Assembly: GCA_963716245.1 (NCBI GenBank)
Contig: OY970300.1
Coordinates: 1,178,001-1,242,000 of the forward strand
DNA length: 64,000 nucleotides
Direction: 5' to 3'
DNA from: VRUE01 sp963716245
Lineage (GTDB): Bacteria > Actinomycetota > Thermoleophilia > Solirubrobacterales > 70-9
Shown: piece by piece, positions 9,490 to 19,564 of the stretch
Position numbering within the stretch: the stretch's first letter is position 1
Layout: each line of letters opens with the position of its first letter
Translations under genes and position numbers: made by a program
The notes under the pieces: generated by a model
What the model saw: the letters and a program-made list of their open reading frames with translations, nothing else
Told to the model about the DNA's origin: nothing
Databases searched by the model: none

Positions 9490-10962
9490 CTAGCCGAACG
9501 GGGACTGTGGGAAATCCTTGACGGGGCGCATCGAGAACGGAACGGACGCCGTGCCCCGGTATACGGCGCGAACCAGGCCGCGCAGGTTGCGGCCGTAGCG
9601 GCTGCGGATCACCCCCGTGAAGATCCCGTTCTCGTCAGCCCGCGTCACCAGCCGCCTGCGCCACTTGCCCCGCTGCCAGACCTGGATCTTCACCTTGCCG
9701 CGCTGGCTGGTCGGGGTCCGACCCCAGAAGAAGAGTCCGTTCGGGCCAGGGTAGGAGACGAACGGGAAGCGGAAGGCGTAGAGGATGTCCTTCGGCTGGT
9801 CCTGCTCGAGGGTCGGCCCGCGAAAGTAGAGGCCCGCCTGGAGCGTTTCGCTGAAGGGCAGGTGCGGCTGGGACATCCTGTCGCGCAGGCTGAACCAGAA
9901 GAACACCCCAATTCTCGATTTCCAGGCTCGGTACAGCGCCTCCGCGACCCATCGCGTCGCGATCTTCATCTCCAGGCCGCCTGGATCCGGGGGGTTCGTG
10001 TCCCACGAGAGCTCGCCGATCCAGAGAGGCGTGCGCTTGAACATGCCCTTGATCCGCCCGGCGCGATCGGCGGCATCGAGCAGGACCCGCAGCTTCTCCA
10101 GGTCGCCCAGCTGGACGTCGTTGATGCCACCGGTGTGACTCGGGGCCCCGGTCGTGTACGGGTGGATGTCGAAGATGTCGAAGTGGACGCCCCCGCCGCA
10201 ATCGCCCTTCATCGGCCGCGGCTGCCCGTGCCCCCGCATGCATAGGAGCAACCGGGTGAAGCGCATCGGTCCGATCGTGAAGGTGGGCACGGCGATCGGC
10301 CCGAGGCCACCGAGGATCACCACGTTGGACGGATCGACCGCCTTGATCGTCCCGTAGAAGACGTTCGCAAGGGTGCGATACAGGTCGGGCGAGACCGGGC
10401 GATCGCCGTCGAATTGCGGGTTGAAGTAGATGCTCAGGTTCGGCTCGTTGAGGCCCTGCCAGTACGAGACCCGTGGCAGGCCCGGCGTCTGACCGCTGTA
10501 GCGCCGCGCTGCGGCCGTCGCGAACGCGGCCAGAGCGGCGGGGTCGACGTCGCAGTTGTTGCCCAGCGTGGTGTGGCAGCGCTGCGCCCAGAGCGGCGCT
10601 TCCTCGATCATCGCGACCGGCACCAGCCCCGCCGCCACCGCCGACGTGACGCCCCGGTCCACTCGCTCCCAGTCGTAGTTCGGGTCGGCGTGGTTGTCGG
10701 GCTGCCAGCTTCCCGGCTGACTCCGAGGGGCGACTTCCGACCACTCGAAGGCGATCCGCGCGTAGGTGGCGCCGGCTTCCCTGACTCGCTGGAAGGCGAG
10801 CGGACTGTCTTCGTTGATCCCGGAGATGCCGGTGGCGAGGGGATTGGCCTGCGCGGCGGTCGGCTGCGCCGCGCTCGCCAGTACGCAGGCGGCCAGGGCC
10901 GCTCCCAGCCACCAGCGGAGGATGCCGGCGCTCCCGCGCCGTACTGAAACCGTCGACTTCAC
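9490..10962 (-). CDS. Secreted clan-A glycoside hydrolase (GH39/GH5-like)
   Basis: A 490-residue exported TIM-barrel glycosidase. A signal peptide (about 1-38) is followed by the barrel. IAFEWSEVAP and DWERVDRGV mark early strands. Glu173 in QGLNEPN is the expected acid/base and Glu317 in LWIGELSW the expected nucleophile, the two-glutamate arrangement of clan GH-A. Residues about 400-490 form a small beta-rich tail (WGRTPTSQRGKVKIQVW). It starts with GTG, 12 bp after a small membrane-anchored protein gene and 32 bp before a UDP-sugar dehydrogenase gene, all leftward. A role in trimming or remodelling the organism's own exopolysaccharide is likely. The linkage cut cannot be told. Confidence 0.82.
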   Translation of the reverse strand: MKSTVSVRRGSAGILRWWLGAALAACVLASAAQPTAAQANPLATGISGINEDSPLAFQRVREAGATYARIAFEWSEVAPRSQPGSWQPDNHADPNYDWERVDRGVTSAVAAGLVPVAMIEEAPLWAQRCHTTLGNNCDVDPAALAAFATAAARRYSGQTPGLPRVSYWQGLNEPNLSIYFNPQFDGDRPVSPDLYRTLANVFYGTIKAVDPSNVVILGGLGPIAVPTFTIGPMRFTRLLLCMRGHGQPRPMKGDCGGGVHFDIFDIHPYTTGAPSHTGGINDVQLGDLEKLRVLLDAADRAGRIKGMFKRTPLWIGELSWDTNPPDPGGLEMKIATRWVAEALYRAWKSRIGVFFWFSLRDRMSQPHLPFSETLQAGLYFRGPTLEQDQPKDILYAFRFPFVSYPGPNGLFFWGRTPTSQRGKVKIQVWQRGKWRRRLVTRADENGIFTGVIRSRYGRNLRGLVRAVYRGTASVPFSMRPVKDFPQSPFG

Positions 10963-10974
10963 GAAGCGGGGCCG

Positions 10975-11475
10975 CTAGGCGGCAAGTCGTCTCCGACGCC
11001 AGGCGTACAGGGCGAAGCCGACGAGGGCGGCGAGGATCAGCAGCGGCAGGGCGATGCCCATCCCACCCGACTCCTCTGAGGAGCCGCTGACCTGCCGGAC
11101 GATCTCGCTCAACGCCGATGAGCTGTCGACGTCGGCGCGGAAGCCGTCGCCCCGAGGCGCCGCGCCGGTCGGCGATGCGCCCTGCTTGGGCGGCGGGGCG
11201 GTGGTCGCGACGACCGTCGCGAGCTCCTGGCCCTCCGGTCCCTCGGATTGCAGCCGTCGAGCGTTGGTCGAGCCGAGCACCTGGCGCGGCGACCGATCCC
11301 GCGTCTTGCCGCGCTGCTTGGTCGTGGCCTGTCCCTTTGCCGTCGGGAAGGTCTCCGTGTACTGGTTGGCCGCGGAGTTCCCGGGCGGCACGACGTGCTC
11401 CGCCGACGCAGCCGACGGCAGTGCCAGAATCGCGACCGCCGCGATGAATCCGAGCTTGGCTTTGGACTTTTGCAT
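10975..11475 (-). CDS. Small secreted protein with C-terminal membrane anchor
   Basis: A 166-residue protein with a signal peptide (1-25, cleavage after ASA). It then has a PPGNSAANQYTETFP motif that I associate with Thermoleophilia secreted proteins, a low-complexity Thr/Ser/Pro/Gly middle, and a C-terminal anchor. The anchor reads ESGGMGIALPLL, a hydrophobic stretch, then YAWRRRRLAA. This tripartite tail (Gly-rich motif, helix, Arg cluster) looks like a protein-sorting signal, although no LPXTG is present. It is the first gene of a leftward set with a secreted glycosidase. A cell-surface structural role is likely but unproven. Confidence 0.65.
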   Translation of the reverse strand: MQKSKAKLGFIAAVAILALPSAASAEHVVPPGNSAANQYTETFPTAKGQATTKQRGKTRDRSPRQVLGSTNARRLQSEGPEGQELATVVATTAPPPKQGASPTGAAPRGDGFRADVDSSSALSEIVRQVSGSSEESGGMGIALPLLILAALVGFALYAWRRRRLAA

Positions 11476-11512
11476 GAGATCTGAGTCGGCGCGGAAATAG
11501 GATGCCCGCGAC

Positions 11513-13504
11513 TTGCGAGCCCGTCCGTTCGCCTATCAATCAAACCAGATTGGAGCAGATTCGATTCGGTCTTCCGCTGCTTGGCCACCTGCCGCCCAAA
11601 TCGAATTGGGAGCCGTGGCGGCCTGGCTGCTCGGCTTCAGCCTCGTCGCCTACCTCGGTCTCGACGGAGGCGGCTATGACCCGCTCGTCCACGATCGGGT
11701 TGGAATCGCAATTTGGGCGATCGTCCTGCTCGGAGTGCTGGCGGGCGCTCTTCCGCGGCGTGGCTTCGGCCCGACCGTGTGGATCGCGCTCGGCTTGCTC
11801 TGCGCCTTCGCTGCGTGGACCGCGCTCAGCCTGACCTGGACCGAGAGCGCGGAGAGGACCAGCGCCGAACTCGCCCGGATGGCGATGTACCTGGGCGTCT
11901 TCGTCCTCGGCCTCTTCCTCTACGACTCCAGGGGAGCGCGACGGATGGTCGGCGCGGTTGGCGCGGCGGTCGTCGTCGTCTCGATCGTCGCCCTGCTGTC
12001 CAGACTGCATCCGGCTTGGTTCCCGGAGGCGGACCAGACCGCGCAATTCCTGACCGGTGGGCGGGAACGGCTGTCATATCCGATTAATTATTGGAACGGC
12101 CTCGCCGCCCTGATCGCGATCGGATTGCCGCTGATGCTCGAGCTGGCGACCCGGTCGAAGGCCATCGCGCTCCGTGCGCTCGCGGCGGCGGCGCTGCCGG
12201 CGCTGGCGCTGACCGCCTTCCTGACCCTCTCGCGCGGGGGAATCGCTGCGGCGATCGTCGCCGTGGCGATCTTCATCGCCCTCACCTCAGACCGCCTGCC
12301 GAAGCTGTTGACCGTGCTCTTCGCGGGCGTCGGCAGCGCGATCCTGATTGCCGCCGCGGACAGCCGCGAGGCCCTTCAGGACGGGCTGGTGAACGCGGCG
12401 GCGCGGCAACAGGGGGACGAGATGGTCCCGCTCGTAATCCTGGTCTGCCTGGCGGTGGCGGCGGCGCAGGCCGGTCTCTGCTTCGCCCTGCAGAGGGGAA
12501 CGCGGCCGAGCTGGACCATTCCCTCCCGTCGTCATGCCGCCGTCGCGACTGGCGTCGGCGTCCTGGTTGCGCTGGTTGCGCTCGCCTCGGTCGATGCCCC
12601 CGGCCGCGTCTCCGATGCCTGGGCGGAGTTCAAGCAGCACGAGGGGCCGGGCAGTGGGACCGAACGACTGACGAGCTTCGCCGGCCAGAGTCGCTACCAG
12701 CTGTGGGAGGAGGCGGCTGACCAGAACGCGAGCGAGCCGCTGACCGGGACCGGCCCGGGGACCTTCGAGTTCTGGTGGGCGCGCGAAGGTGAAGAAGCCG
12801 AAACCGTCCGCGACGCGCACTCCCTCTACATGCAGACCTTCGGAGAGCTGGGGATCGTCGGCCTCGCTCTCCTGATCGCGTTTCTGGTCAGCGTCTTCGC
12901 GGCCGGCGCGCGTGGCCTGATCCGGGCGAACCCCGACGTGAGGCCCCAAGTCGCGGCCGCGATCGCCGGCTGCGCCGCCTTCTGCATCACCGCGATCTTC
13001 GACTGGATGTGGCAGATCCCGGTATTGCCCGTGGCCTTGCTGCTCCTCGCCTCCGTTCTGGTCGCCTCGGGGGCGGAGCGCCCGAGGACTAGGCGGGGAC
13101 TCGTCGCCGGCCTGCCGTTCCGCCTCGCCGTCGCGGCCGCGGCCGCGGCCGCTCTGGTGGCGATCGCGATCCCCTTTGCCTCGACCGCCCTTGTCCGGGA
13201 GAGCGAAGCGGACGTGCGCGACGGCGATCGACTCGGCGCACTCGAGGCGGCGAAGGACGCCCAGAACGTCCAGCCGAGCGCCGCCACGCCCCGGCTTCAG
13301 CAGGCGTTGATCCTCGAGGAACTCGGAGATCTCTCCGCTGCCCGCCTCGCCGCCGCGGCGGCGACCGAAAGGGAGTCGACGAACTGGCGCACTTGGTTCG
13401 TGCTCGCTCGGATCGAGGCAAGGCTGGGCGATGCCGACGCCGCCATCCGTGCCTACCGGCGGGCGAAGTCGCTCAACCCTCATTTCTCGCTCTTCGACCG
13501 CTGA
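11513..13504 (+). CDS. O-antigen ligase/polymerase-like membrane protein with TPR tail
   Basis: A 663-residue Wzy/WaaL-family protein. About 11-12 membrane helices precede a large periplasmic-type loop with DAHSLYMQTFGELGIVGL (His at about 435), the hallmark of the Wzy_C domain that transfers or polymerises lipid-linked glycans. After further helices, residues about 565-663 form helical TPR-like repeats (RLGALEAAKDAQNVQPS and RLGDADAAIRAYRRAKSLNP). The first possible start is TTG at 11513, only 37 bp from the divergent anchored protein. A GTG near 11614, just before the first helix, is an alternative. It fits the polysaccharide theme of the window, as polymerase or as ligase to the cell surface. 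Confidence 0.85.
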   Translation: MRARPFAYQSNQIGADSIRSSAAWPPAAQIELGAVAAWLLGFSLVAYLGLDGGGYDPLVHDRVGIAIWAIVLLGVLAGALPRRGFGPTVWIALGLLCAFAAWTALSLTWTESAERTSAELARMAMYLGVFVLGLFLYDSRGARRMVGAVGAAVVVVSIVALLSRLHPAWFPEADQTAQFLTGGRERLSYPINYWNGLAALIAIGLPLMLELATRSKAIALRALAAAALPALALTAFLTLSRGGIAAAIVAVAIFIALTSDRLPKLLTVLFAGVGSAILIAAADSREALQDGLVNAAARQQGDEMVPLVILVCLAVAAAQAGLCFALQRGTRPSWTIPSRRHAAVATGVGVLVALVALASVDAPGRVSDAWAEFKQHEGPGSGTERLTSFAGQSRYQLWEEAADQNASEPLTGTGPGTFEFWWAREGEEAETVRDAHSLYMQTFGELGIVGLALLIAFLVSVFAAGARGLIRANPDVRPQVAAAIAGCAAFCITAIFDWMWQIPVLPVALLLLASVLVASGAERPRTRRGLVAGLPFRLAVAAAAAAALVAIAIPFASTALVRESEADVRDGDRLGALEAAKDAQNVQPSAATPRLQQALILEELGDLSAARLAAAAATERESTNWRTWFVLARIEARLGDADAAIRAYRRAKSLNPHFSLFDR

Positions 13505-13539
13505 AATACTTCGTCGCCGAACCGATCGAAAGGAATTTG

Positions 13540-13842
13540 ATGAGCTCCTCGGGCCGTGCCGTTCTAGCGCTATCAGTCGCCATGCTGGCCGCTTCGGTCG
13601 GCGGCTGCGGGGAGACCGTGATCGATGACGCCAAGACCGAGGACGCGATCGAGCAAAACCTCGAAGAGTCGATCGGCAAGCGCATCAGCGCCGTCGACTG
13701 CCCGTCCGGGATCGAGGTCGAGAAGGGAAAGACCTTCGATTGCACGGTCACGCTCAGAGGGGGCGGGGAGGAAACGGCGGTCATGAAAATCCTCAACGAC
13801 GACGCCGACATCGAACTCTCCCGGCTCCAGCCCGCCAAGTAA
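13540..13842 (+). CDS. DUF4333 lipoprotein
   Basis: A 100-residue lipoprotein. The signal peptide ends in a lipobox SVGGC (Cys23). The mature part has the DUF4333 pattern seen in actinobacterial lipoproteins: DCPSGIEVEKGKTFDCTV with two Cys likely in a disulfide, followed by an alternating beta stretch. The ATG was chosen for its AAAGGAA ribosome site and the signal peptide directly after it. The frame stays open further upstream, but that part overlaps the preceding gene. Function is unknown; the fold resembles small secreted inhibitor-like domains. It lies between the O-antigen ligase and PEP carboxykinase genes. Confidence 0.8.
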   Translation: MSSSGRAVLALSVAMLAASVGGCGETVIDDAKTEDAIEQNLEESIGKRISAVDCPSGIEVEKGKTFDCTVTLRGGGEETAVMKILNDDADIELSRLQPAK

Positions 13843-13852
13843 AGTGCGCCGA

Positions 13853-15661
<1,809 letters not shown>

Positions 15662-15676
15662 CGGCAGTAGCGCCGG

Positions 15677-16729
15677 CTACAGCCCGTAGCTGTCAGCCAG
15701 CTCCGGGTCCTTCTGCGCGAGCATCTCGGCGAGCTCGACCATCACCTTGCACTGCTTCCAGGTCGCGTCGTCCTGCATCTTGCCGTCGATCATGTGGACG
15801 CCGCGGCCGTCGGGGATAGCCTCGAGCACCTTCTTGGCGAACTTGACCTCGTCCGGCGGCGGGCTGAAGACCTTCTTTGCGATCCCGATCTGCACCGGGT
15901 GCAGCGACCAGGCGCCGACGCAGCCGAGCAGGAAGGCGGCGCGGAACTGGGTCTCGCAGCCGGCCGTGTCCTTGATGTCGCCGAAGGGGCCGTAGAAGGG
16001 CAGGATCCCGGTCGAGGCGCAGGCGTCGACCATGCGGGCGATCGAGTAGTGCCAGGGGTCCTGCTGGGCGGTGATCCGGTCGGCCTCGGGATTCTCTGGA
16101 TCGGCCGGGTCCTCCATCGAGCGGTAGCCGGGGTGGCCGCCGCCGACCCGGGTCGTCTTCATCCGCCGTGAGGCGGCGAGGTCGGCCGGGCCGAAGCTCA
16201 TCCCCTGCATGCGCGGGCTGGCCGCGGCGATCTCCTCGACGTTGACGACGCCCTGCGCGGTCTCGAGGATCGCGTGGACGAGGATCGGCCGGTCGAGCCC
16301 GGCCTTCGCCTCGAGCTGGGCCAGCAGCCGGTCGACGTAGTGGATGTCCCAGGCGCCCTCGACCTTGGGCACCATCACGACCTCGAGCTTCTCCCCGATC
16401 TCGCCGACCAGGGTGGTCAGGTCGTCGAGCACCCAGGGGCTCTCCAGCGAGTTGATCCGCGTCCACAGCGAGGTCTGCCCGAAGTCCGACTCCTTGGCCG
16501 CCTTGATCAGCCCCTGGCGCGCTGCCTCCTTGCGGTCGGCGGGGATCGCGTCCTCGAGGTTGCCGAGCAGGATGTCGGTCTTGGTCGCGATGTCGGCCGC
16601 CTTGGCGACCATCTTCTCGTTCGAGAAGTCGAGGAAGTGGATCATCCGCGAGGGCTTGACGGGGATCTCGCGCAGCGGCTCCGGCGCGCCCATCGCCTGC
16701 GGCTGGAAGAAGTCTCTGGGGTTTCTCAA
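15677..16729 (-). CDS. mcl: Malyl-CoA / beta-methylmalyl-CoA lyase
   Basis: A 350-residue CoA-ester lyase of the HpcH/HpaI-CitE superfamily. It closely resembles the Chloroflexus malyl-CoA lyase in length and order of motifs: GAPEPLREIPV, GNLEDAIPADRKEAAR, ESPWVLDDL, metal ligands Glu156 (LETAQGVVN) and Asp183 (SFGPADLAAS), TRVGGGHPGY, FYGPFGDIKD and GKMQDDATWKQ. It splits malyl-CoA into acetyl-CoA and glyoxylate, or runs in reverse, as in the 3-hydroxypropionate bicycle, the ethylmalonyl-CoA pathway and the serine cycle. The start is TTG, supported by a GAGGAGC ribosome site 6 bases upstream. A TAGATT box and a GC hairpin lie in the leader. Confidence 0.9.
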   Translation of the reverse strand: MRNPRDFFQPQAMGAPEPLREIPVKPSRMIHFLDFSNEKMVAKAADIATKTDILLGNLEDAIPADRKEAARQGLIKAAKESDFGQTSLWTRINSLESPWVLDDLTTLVGEIGEKLEVVMVPKVEGAWDIHYVDRLLAQLEAKAGLDRPILVHAILETAQGVVNVEEIAAASPRMQGMSFGPADLAASRRMKTTRVGGGHPGYRSMEDPADPENPEADRITAQQDPWHYSIARMVDACASTGILPFYGPFGDIKDTAGCETQFRAAFLLGCVGAWSLHPVQIGIAKKVFSPPPDEVKFAKKVLEAIPDGRGVHMIDGKMQDDATWKQCKVMVELAEMLAQKDPELADSYGL

Positions 16730-16759
16730 GCTGCTCCTCGGGTCGGATCGTCAGTCGGG

Positions 16760-16775
16760 GCCCCGTTTGCGGGGC
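16760..16775 (-). promoter_or_regulatory. GC-rich hairpin in leader of malyl-CoA lyase gene
   Basis: GCCCCG-TTTG-CGGGGC forms a 6-bp stem with a 4-base loop between a TAGATT -10-like box (minus strand, about 16781-16786) and the ribosome site of the lyase gene. There is no T-run, so it is not a standard terminator. It may protect the mRNA 5' end or be a regulatory leader element. Confidence 0.35.
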
Positions 16776-16918
16776 TCGGAAATCTAGCCCACCGGTGCCG
16801 GAAACCGGCGCCTACCGAAAATACGTCAACAAACTTGGACGTTTATATTCTTCCACTCTGGCCGAAAGGTCGGTAAAAGCTCGCAGTCTGCGGCTTTCGA
16901 CTTTGTGCTGCTCAGGGG

Positions 16919-19564
16919 GTGGCAACGGTTTCCCGGCATTGCACCATGGCAACGCCCCGACCCCGCATCCACGGGCGCTCGATCCTGCTGGGAGACGCCA
17001 AGCTGCACGTCAAGGGCGTCACCTACGGCACCTTCCGCCCGTCCGCGGAGTCGCCGTTCCCACCCGCCGACCGGGTGAGGGCGGACTTCGAGGCGATGGC
17101 GGCCGCGGGCGCGAACAGCGTCCGCACGTACCTGCCGCCGCCCCTCTGGCTCCTCGACCTGGCGCAGGAGCACGGCCTGCACGTCCTGGTCGGGCTGGCC
17201 TGGGAGCAGCACGTCGCCTTCCTCGACGATCCCGACAGGGCGACCTCGATCGCCGCCCGCGTCGCCGACCAGGCCCGGGCCTGCGCGGGGCACCCGGCGG
17301 TGCTCGCCTACGCGGTCGGCAACGAGATCCCCGCCCCGATCGTCCGCTGGCACGGCAAGCGCCGGGTCGAGGACTTCCTCGAGCGCCTCCACTGGGCGAC
17401 CAAGGAGGCCGACCCCGGCGGCCTCGTCACCTACGTCAACTACCCCTCGACCGAGTACCTCGAGCTGCCGTTCCTCGACCTTGCCGCCTTCAACGTCTTC
17501 CTCGAGCGGGAGCGGACCTTCGAGTCCTACCTGGCGCGCCTCCAGAACCTCTCCGGGGACCGGCCGCTGCTGATCGCCGAGGTCGGCACGGACAGCCTGC
17601 GCAACGGCGAGGGGGCGCAGGCCGAGGCGCTGGAGTGGCAGGTCCGCCACGCCTTCGGAACCGGCGCGGCCGGCGTCTTCGTCTTCTCCTGGACGGACGA
17701 GTGGCACCGCGGCGGTCACGACGTGACCGACTGGAGCTTCGGCATGGTCGACCGCGAGCGGCGCGCGAAGCCCTCGCTCGCGGCGCTTCGCGACGCCTTC
17801 GCGGCGGCGCCGTTCTCGGCCGGCGGCCCCTGGCCTCGCGTCTCGGTCGTCGTCTGCACCCACAACGGCGAGGCCACGCTCTCGCAGTGCCTCGATCGGC
17901 TGCGGGCGCTCAGCTACCCCGACTTCGAGACGATCGTCGTCGACGACGGCTCGACCGACCGCTCGGCGGAGATCGCCCGCGAGCAGGGCGCGACGCTGGT
18001 CCAGACCGAGCACCGCGGGCTCAGCTTCGCCCGCAACGCCGGCGTCGCCCGGGCGAGCGGGGAGATCGTCGCCTTCCTCGACGACGACGCCTATCCCGAC
18101 CACGACTGGCTCCACTACGTCGCCGCGTCGCTGCGCGACCCGGGCCACGCCGGCATGGGCGGGCCCAACATCCCGCCCGAGGACGACGGCCTGGTCGCCG
18201 AATGCGTCGCCGCCGCGCCCGGCGGGCCGATCCACGTGTTGATCTCCGATCGCGAGGCCGAGCACGTCCCGGGCTGCAACATGGCCTTCCGCAAGGACGC
18301 CCTGGAGGAGATCGGCGGCTTCGACGAGCGCTTCCGGGCCGCCGGCGACGACGTCGACGTCTGCTGGCGCCTGCAGGAGCGCGGCCGCACCCTGGGCTTC
18401 AGCGCCGGCGCCGTCGTCATGCACAGGCGGCGCGACTCGATCGGCCGCTACCTCAAGCAGCAGTACGGCTACGGCAAGGCCGAGGCCCTGCTCGAGCGCA
18501 AGTGGCCCGGCCGCTACAACAGCGCCGGCTCCTCACGCTGGTCGGGCCGGATCTACGACTCGCCGGCGCATGGGGCGGGGCGGCGGCGGGCGATGGTCCG
18601 CTACGGGACCTGGGGAAGCGGCCTCTTCCAGTCGATCTACGAGCCCGCCCCGGGGGCGATCTCCGGTCTGCTGCTCGCCCCCGAGTCGCTGCTGGCGATC
18701 GCGGCGCTGGGCGCCGTCGCGGCGCTCGGCCTCGCCTGGACGCCGCTGCTCGTCGCGGCGCCGCTCTTCCTGGCCGCCGCCGCGGCTGTGGTGTGGCGGG
18801 CGCTGGCCGGCGGCTGGCGGGCCAACCGCCCGGTGCCGGGCCGCTCGCGGCTCGAGACGCTGACGCGTCGCGGCTTGACCGCGACACTCTTCCTGCTGCA
18901 GCCGCTCGCCCGCCTGGCCGGCAGACTCCGCAACGGGCTCACGCCGTGGCGCCGCCGCCTGCGGCCGGAGGCGGCCTGGCCGCGCCCCCGCAGCGTCGAG
19001 ATCTGGAGCGAGCGCTGGCGCGGCGCCCAGGAGCGGATCCAGGAGCTCCAGGACGCGCTCGCCGCCCGGGGTGGGCTGGTGCGCAGCGGCGGCCCCTTCG
19101 ATCGCTGGGACCTCGACCTGAAGGCCGGGCCCTTCGGCGGGGTCAAGATCCGCACCGCGGTCGAGGAGCACGGCTCCGGCAGGCAGCTGATGCGGGCACG
19201 GGTCTGGCCGCGGGCCTCGGCCGGCGGCGCGATCGGCGTCGCGCTGCTCGCCTTGCTCGCGGTCGCGGCCCTGCTCGACGGCCAGACCGGGGCGGGGGCG
19301 GCGATCGGCGTCGCGACCGCGCTGGCGGTGGCGCTGGGCGTGGAGGGAACCGGTACGGCGATGAGCCTGGCCCTGGCCGAGTTGCGGCGGATGGCGGACG
19401 AGCAGCCTGCCGAGGAGGCGAACGACGCCGCCGCCCTGCCGGCCGAGCCGGACGACCCGCCGGAGCCGCCGCGACGCCCGCTGCCGCCCGTCCCCGTCAA
19501 GGCCGCCGCCGTCGTCCTGCGGCCGGGTGCCCCGGGGCGGAACGTCGGGGGGCCGCGCCGGTGA
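16919..19564 (+). CDS. Glycosidase-like TIM barrel fused to GT2 glycosyltransferase and membrane tail
   Basis: An 881-residue protein. Residues about 20-295 are a clan-A-like TIM barrel (VKGVTYGTF, GANSVRTYLPP, AVGNEIPAPIVRW with the acid/base-type Glu, LLIAEVGTD with the second Glu). Residues about 300-540 form a GT2 domain (VSVVVCTHNGEATLS, IVVDDGSTDRS, AFLDDDAYPDHDW, GCNMAFRKDAL, GDDVDVCWRLQERG). Then come membrane helices at about 580-640 and 765-805 and a Pro/Glu-rich tail. This resembles fusions in which one polypeptide both extends and trims a glycan. It is first in the long rightward locus and overlaps the ABC transporter gene by 4 bases (GTGA). A GTG start is taken; ATG at 16946 is an alternative. 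Confidence 0.8.
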   Translation: MATVSRHCTMATPRPRIHGRSILLGDAKLHVKGVTYGTFRPSAESPFPPADRVRADFEAMAAAGANSVRTYLPPPLWLLDLAQEHGLHVLVGLAWEQHVAFLDDPDRATSIAARVADQARACAGHPAVLAYAVGNEIPAPIVRWHGKRRVEDFLERLHWATKEADPGGLVTYVNYPSTEYLELPFLDLAAFNVFLERERTFESYLARLQNLSGDRPLLIAEVGTDSLRNGEGAQAEALEWQVRHAFGTGAAGVFVFSWTDEWHRGGHDVTDWSFGMVDRERRAKPSLAALRDAFAAAPFSAGGPWPRVSVVVCTHNGEATLSQCLDRLRALSYPDFETIVVDDGSTDRSAEIAREQGATLVQTEHRGLSFARNAGVARASGEIVAFLDDDAYPDHDWLHYVAASLRDPGHAGMGGPNIPPEDDGLVAECVAAAPGGPIHVLISDREAEHVPGCNMAFRKDALEEIGGFDERFRAAGDDVDVCWRLQERGRTLGFSAGAVVMHRRRDSIGRYLKQQYGYGKAEALLERKWPGRYNSAGSSRWSGRIYDSPAHGAGRRRAMVRYGTWGSGLFQSIYEPAPGAISGLLLAPESLLAIAALGAVAALGLAWTPLLVAAPLFLAAAAAVVWRALAGGWRANRPVPGRSRLETLTRRGLTATLFLLQPLARLAGRLRNGLTPWRRRLRPEAAWPRPRSVEIWSERWRGAQERIQELQDALAARGGLVRSGGPFDRWDLDLKAGPFGGVKIRTAVEEHGSGRQLMRARVWPRASAGGAIGVALLALLAVAALLDGQTGAGAAIGVATALAVALGVEGTGTAMSLALAELRRMADEQPAEEANDAAALPAEPDDPPEPPRRPLPPVPVKAAAVVLRPGAPGRNVGGPRR

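Noticed and set aside
9635..11539. 634-residue minus-strand frame across the glycosidase and anchored-protein genes
   Set aside because: It is a shadow of two well-supported genes, extremely Arg-rich, and has no recognisable domain.
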